Assembly (NCBI RefSeq): GCF_024125425.1
Contig: NZ_JAMXWN010000004.1
Location: 124,001-188,000 of the forward strand
DNA length: 64,000 nucleotides
From: Sporolactobacillus kofuensis
GTDB lineage: Bacteria > Bacillota > Bacilli > Bacillales > Sporolactobacillaceae
Reading direction: 5' to 3'
Numbering within the stretch: position 1 is the stretch's first letter; the number at the start of each line of letters is the position of its first letter. The notes under the pieces are model-generated. The model made no database searches and was not told the origin of the DNA. It worked only from the letters and a program-made list of their open reading frames with translations. Positions 60,309-64,000 of this stretch are shown here, piece by piece. The position numbers and the translations under genes are program-made.

Positions 60309-60941
60309 ATGGCAGAACTGAATCAACTAATTGGCGCTTTGAATCACGCCGCAGACGTCATTGAAGAAAACAAACAGCATTTGACGGAGCTAGACGGAGC
60401 GATCGGCGATGGAGATCACGGAATCAACATGAGCCGCGGCTTCTCCTTCGTGAAGAAAACACTCGATGAAGGCGGGTTTCAAACACCGGCCGATCTATTC
60501 AAAAAAAGCGGTATGGCACTCGTTGCCCATGTTGGTGGAGCATCTGGTCCACTGTTCGGCACTGCATTCCTAAGAGCCTCAATGGCACTCAAGGATAAAA
60601 CAGAGATCAATTCTGAAGATTATATCAGTATCCTCAAGGCTGCCGCTGAAGGAATTAAAATGCGCGGAAAATCGCAAGCCGGTGAAAAAACAATGCTTGA
60701 TGCCCTGATCCCCGCTTATGAGGCCGGCGAAACAGCATTGTCTCAAGGTAAAGATACTCAGGAAGTTCTTCAGGCAGTCAAAGCAGCCGCAAGAACAGGC
60801 GCTACAGATACTGAAAAATTAGTCGCTAAAAAAGGTAGATCCAGCTATCTCGGTGAACGAAGCCTCGGCCACCAGGATCCGGGAGCTGCATCCACCGCAC
60901 TCATTCTCGGTGCAATTGCTGATTATTTTGCAGCTCTGTAA
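60309..60941 (+). CDS. dhaL: Dihydroxyacetone kinase, ADP-binding subunit DhaL
   Basis: A 210-residue DhaL. The Mg/ADP-binding motif DGAIGDGDHGINM lies near residue 29 and GEKTMLDAL near residue 122. It transfers phosphate from DhaM to dihydroxyacetone bound to DhaK. 18 bp after dhaK. Confidence 0.97.
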   Translation: MAELNQLIGALNHAADVIEENKQHLTELDGAIGDGDHGINMSRGFSFVKKTLDEGGFQTPADLFKKSGMALVAHVGGASGPLFGTAFLRASMALKDKTEINSEDYISILKAAAEGIKMRGKSQAGEKTMLDALIPAYEAGETALSQGKDTQEVLQAVKAAARTGATDTEKLVAKKGRSSYLGERSLGHQDPGAASTALILGAIADYFAAL

Positions 60942-61018
60942 GACAAAATGGGTACTCTTTTTCATCCCCGACTTTTCATTAAGAACGTCACAATTAATAG
61001 AGAAAGGATTTGTTGAAA

Positions 61019-61405
61019 ATGGTTGGAATCGTATTAGTTTCACACAGTCGTAAAATTGTTGAAGGGATAAAAGAACTCGCTTCTCAAATGTCAAAAGATG
61101 CACCTGTAGCGCTTGCAGGAGGAACCGACGATGATCGGCTCGGTACCGACATTACAAAAATCAGCAGCGCGATCCATGACGTGTACTCTGATGACGGCGT
61201 CCTTGTTTTCTTTGACATGGGCAGTGCTTACATGAACGCACAAATGGCACTCGATTTTCTGGAAGAGGATAGCAGCAAAGTGGAGATCGTCGACGCAGCA
61301 TTTGTTGAAGGCGCGATCACCGCAATTGTTGACAGCGGATTAAACAAAAGTATGGATGAAATCAAAGCAGACATTGCCTCGATGAAACTCGGAAAGATGC
61401 CGTGA
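61019..61405 (+). CDS. dhaM: DhaM, PTS phosphotransfer subunit (EIIA domain only)
   Basis: A 128-residue protein of the mannose-EIIA type; His9 in IVLVSHS is the phosphorylated residue. It is the short single-domain DhaM: the HPr and EI-like domains found in E. coli DhaM are absent, so the general HPr must donate phosphate. Interestingly the activator upstream has its own HPr-like domain. ATG 61019 is preferred (AAAGGA upstream) over a TTG three codons earlier. Confidence 0.94.
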   Translation: MVGIVLVSHSRKIVEGIKELASQMSKDAPVALAGGTDDDRLGTDITKISSAIHDVYSDDGVLVFFDMGSAYMNAQMALDFLEEDSSKVEIVDAAFVEGAITAIVDSGLNKSMDEIKADIASMKLGKMP

Positions 61406-61432
61406 TCAAGTAGCCACTTGAACACTAAAAAT

Positions 61433-61485
61433 AACAACAGCCCCATCTGCGCAGCAACTACGCGGAAGGGGCTGTTGTTTAATGT
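61433..61485 (+). terminator. Terminator of the glpF-dhaKLM operon
   Basis: A 12-bp perfect stem (61433-61444 with 61468-61479), GC-rich, followed by a short T tract (TTTAAT). Confidence 0.8.
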
Positions 61486-61500
61486 CCGGATTAATTATCC

Positions 61501-61610
61501 CAGTCGTGGATAAGCGGAATCCGGTCGTTCCAGTGGTTTATCCGGTCTTCGGAAAAATTAATCTGGGCATTTTCGAGCATAATTCGGTCGTTATCTCAAT
61601 TTTTCCGATC
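61501..61610 (+). repeat. 21-bp-period repeat array E (core CGGTC)
   Basis: In exact 21-bp register: CAGTC 61501, CGGTC 61522, CGGTC 61543, TGGGC 61564, CGGTC 61585, CGATC 61606. Degenerate units still keep the phase, so the period has been maintained while the sequence decayed. Same sub-type as array B2. Confidence 0.85.
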
Positions 61611-61623
61611 CCTATCTAATGTT

Positions 61624-61669
61624 ATAAAAAAAGGGCGTCCCACAGTCCATAACTGACTTTTGGGACACC
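61624..61669 (-). terminator. Terminator of the LPXTG surface protein gene
   Basis: A 9-bp stem (61634-61642 with 61661-61669, one G-T) followed on the minus strand by CCTTTTTTT. About 20 bp past the stop codon. Confidence 0.88.
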
Positions 61670-61689
61670 TCCATTAATCCATTATTCTT

Positions 61690-64000
61690 TTAGGATCTTC
61701 TCTTTTTTCTCCTGTTGCGAACCGTCAAGAACAGCCCAGACAATACAAGGATCATTCCAGCGATAATCGAATTTCTATCAAATTCGTCTCCCGTTTTCGG
61801 CAAGGAAGCCTTTGATTTTGTATCCTTGGAAGGACTTGCTGATCCTGTTTTCTTCTCCGCGGGCTGCGTTGTGCTGCTTCCATGATCTTTTCCCTTAGCT
61901 CCTTGATGTTGATCCGTAGTTCCAGATGTTTTGGCAAATAATTTATCTGCGTTTTTCACATACAGCATGGTAAAGGTAGAAAACTTCGTAACGTCAAACT
62001 GGATGCCGCGTACACCGGATTCATAGTTTACCAATTGACCACGGATAACTTCTCGCGTTCCATCGCTATGCTCGATAAAGATCACCAAATTATTGAGCAT
62101 CTCATCCGTTAATTGGACATCCGTCGGAATTGGCAACGTCAATGTCACACGATGATTCTGCATGTTGGTTTCAATTTGCATCGGTTGGCCCAGGACTTGC
62201 ATAGATGATGAATCCCCGTTAAGTACCGCTCTAACAATGGATTGTTGGGTCGCTTGTTCAACGATTCGTTGTCGATCTGATTGGTTTCTCACTGGAACAA
62301 GAGAGAAATACAAATCCTGATTAAAATCAGCAAGCGAACGATGGGGCACAAGGATATGTGCATCATTCGTGATGATTTGCAGACCCGTTCTCGATTGGGA
62401 TAGAGTGTCCACTGCTTGGTTCGGGACGGAAACATTCACTTTCGACACTGGATCTTTTCCATCAGGAATAACGATACTGATAACCTTATTATTGGTGTCG
62501 TTAAGATTTTTCACTGCTTCCAACGCATTTGCATTGGTTAACGAAACAGAATTCGTTACTGTACCATCGCTATTTTCAGATTGAGTGATCGGCGTTTTGG
62601 TAAGCGTATCTTTTATACTCTTCGATGTGACATCAGCATAGATAATCTTTGATGTAGATTTAGCAGCTTCAGCTCGTGTCACATGCAGTGTATAGGTTCT
62701 TTTTGTCACGCCATCAGCAGCTGTGACCACAATCTTGATTGTATTTTTTCCAACAGTGAGCGGAACGTTCGCATGATCACCTTCGACTGGTGATCCGTCT
62801 ACTGTAACGTTTTGGCTTCCTTCACTTCTAGAAAAAGTAATCGTTAATTGCGCAATCTTATTATCTACCATTGCCATATAATCCGATTGACCAACATTAA
62901 ATACCGGTGACAAAGTAGCTGAATCTGGAAGTTTCAAAGCTGACAATGTGCTTTCTGCTGACAGCCATTTCGCATAGAATGTTGTATCTCCGGTAACCGG
63001 TGTATCGAAATCATACGGTCTATTAAACGCTGAATCACTATACCAACCAGCAAACGTATAACCAGCTCGTATTGGCTCTGCGGGTTTGTTTGCTTTGTCC
63101 TCAAAATCAATGGTTTGATCCGAAACGCTACTTCCACCGTTCGAGTCATAAGTGACCGTATAGCGGTTTTTATCCCACTTAGCATACAGTGTTGTGTTCC
63201 CTGTTACCGGCGAATGGAAATCATATGGTTCCGTTAGGTCCGAATCCTTGTACCAACCAGCAAATGTATAGCCGGTTCGTGTTGGCTCTGCGGGCTGGCT
63301 TGCCTTGTCTTCAAAATCGATGGTTTGATTTGAAATGGCGCTCCCACCGTTCGAATCAAAAGCAACTATATAATGGTTTTTGTTCCATTTCGCATAAAGT
63401 GTTGCGTGCCCGGTAACCGGTGTATCGAAATCATATGGGCTATTAAACTCTGTATCACTATACCATCCAGCAAACGTATAACCCGTCCTTGTTGGGTCCG
63501 CAGGCTGGCTTGCCTGGTCCTCATAATCGATGTGTTGATCACCTATAGCACTTCCGCCGTTCGAATCAAACGTTACATCATAGCTATTTTTGTCCCACTT
63601 CGCATAAAGCTTTACGTTCCCAGTTACCGGTGTCGTGAAATCATATGGGCTATTAAACTCTGTATCACTATACCATCCAGCAAACGTATAACCAGTTCGT
63701 GTTGGGTCCGCAGGCTGGCTTGCCTGGTCCTCATAATCGATGTGTTGATCACCTATAGCACTTCCGCCGTTCGAGTCATAAGTGACCGTATAGCTATTTT
63801 TGTCCCACTTCGCATAAAGCTTTACGTTCCCAGTTACCGGTGTCGTGAAATCATATGGGCTATTTAACTCTGTATCACTATACCATCCGGCAAACGTATA
63901 ACCAGTTCGTGTTGGGTCCGCAGGCTGGCTTGCCTTGTCCTCATAATCGATGTGTTGATCACCTATAGCACTTCCACCGTTCGAGTCATAAGTGAACGTA
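61690..64000 (-). CDS. LPXTG-anchored surface protein with InlB-type (Flg_new) repeats (5' end outside window)
   Basis: About 770 codons visible, open to the window edge. From the N-terminal side visible here: at least five 70-residue repeats (210 bp each, boundaries 62971, 63181, 63391, 63601, 63811), each with YDSNGGS, GYTFAGWYSD and a final AKW, typical of InlB B-repeats. Then a cadherin-like beta-sandwich (LSALKLPDSATLSPVFN to YTLHVTRA), a globular stalk domain (about 280 residues), a Ser/Thr/Lys-rich linker and a sortase signal LPKTG followed by a hydrophobic segment and RRKKRR tail. Likely a cell-wall-anchored adhesin. Units at 63391 and 63601 are almost identical, so copy number may vary. 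Confidence 0.92.
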   Translation of the reverse strand, partial: TFTYDSNGGSAIGDQHIDYEDKASQPADPTRTGYTFAGWYSDTELNSPYDFTTPVTGNVKLYAKWDKNSYTVTYDSNGGSAIGDQHIDYEDQASQPADPTRTGYTFAGWYSDTEFNSPYDFTTPVTGNVKLYAKWDKNSYDVTFDSNGGSAIGDQHIDYEDQASQPADPTRTGYTFAGWYSDTEFNSPYDFDTPVTGHATLYAKWNKNHYIVAFDSNGGSAISNQTIDFEDKASQPAEPTRTGYTFAGWYKDSDLTEPYDFHSPVTGNTTLYAKWDKNRYTVTYDSNGGSSVSDQTIDFEDKANKPAEPIRAGYTFAGWYSDSAFNRPYDFDTPVTGDTTFYAKWLSAESTLSALKLPDSATLSPVFNVGQSDYMAMVDNKIAQLTITFSRSEGSQNVTVDGSPVEGDHANVPLTVGKNTIKIVVTAADGVTKRTYTLHVTRAEAAKSTSKIIYADVTSKSIKDTLTKTPITQSENSDGTVTNSVSLTNANALEAVKNLNDTNNKVISIVIPDGKDPVSKVNVSVPNQAVDTLSQSRTGLQIITNDAHILVPHRSLADFNQDLYFSLVPVRNQSDRQRIVEQATQQSIVRAVLNGDSSSMQVLGQPMQIETNMQNHRVTLTLPIPTDVQLTDEMLNNLVIFIEHSDGTREVIRGQLVNYESGVRGIQFDVTKFSTFTMLYVKNADKLFAKTSGTTDQHQGAKGKDHGSSTTQPAEKKTGSASPSKDTKSKASLPKTGDEFDRNSIIAGMILVLSGLFLTVRNRRKKRRS
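62971..64000 (-). repeat. 210-bp tandem repeats inside the surface protein gene
   Basis: Period is exactly 210 bp, five complete steps (62971, 63181, 63391, 63601, 63811), continuing past the window edge. The outermost units nearest the edge are the most similar, and those near 62971 the most diverged, suggesting recent expansion at the N-terminal side. Confidence 0.92.

Noticed and set aside
62934-63185. Minus-strand 83-codon frame overlapping the repeats
   Set aside because: Out-of-frame shadow; the real frame continues from 61690 without interruption through this interval.
63373-63867. Plus-strand 164-codon frame
   Set aside because: Antisense shadow of the surface protein repeats; the coding sense is the minus strand with clear InlB-type motifs.

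Overview
The window looks like chromosome from a spore-forming, lactate-producing member of the Bacillales. The evidence is a Tlp-type spore protein behind a sigma-G-like promoter, the gatCAB-dagK, camS-ligA-pcrA-yerC and purEKBCSQLFMNHD clusters in Bacillus-like order, L- and D-lactate dehydrogenases, AdhE, and a dlt operon with dltX. Sporolactobacillaceae (for example Sporolactobacillus) is my inference; no rRNA or other taxonomic marker is present.

Positions 1-38,000 are almost entirely minus strand. In order of increasing coordinate they hold: a multidomain CoA-disulfide reductase/rhodanese/TusA/DsrE protein (cut by the window edge) and a glutaredoxin, each behind an ATACCC-N4-GGGTAT palindrome; dagK-gatBAC; a lysE-lrp pair; camS-ligA-pcrA-yerC (no pcrB); an L-LDH-family gene; a PIN/HTH toxin-antitoxin-like pair; the full purine operon led by a guanine riboswitch; a NETI protein and a small membrane protein; a PurR-controlled purine permease with an unexplained terminator in its leader; and a lipoprotein/response regulator/histidine kinase cluster.

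Positions 38,000-51,300 are mostly plus strand. A beta-lactamase-fold serine hydrolase leads dltX-A-B-C-D. AdhE and D-LDH follow, each with a Rex-type operator. A TetR-autoregulated ABC exporter operon (minus) comes next, then cyanase and Tlp. Positions 51,300-56,000 are a patchy accessory zone: GNAT, two NUDIX hydrolases, a NERD nuclease-like gene bracketed by two near-identical repeat arrays, two gene relics and an MFS transporter.

Positions 56,300-61,400 form a glycerol/dihydroxyacetone module. It has a sigma-54 activator carrying an N-terminal HPr-like domain, a clear -24/-12 promoter, then glpF-dhaK-dhaL-dhaM. The window ends in an LPXTG-anchored surface protein with at least five 210-bp repeats.

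The least explained structure is a family of intergenic arrays at about 3.0, 4.6, 52.9, 54.1 and 61.5 kb. Their unit is exactly 21 bp (two DNA helical turns), their core is ATCGRTC or CGGTC, and all are on the same strand.
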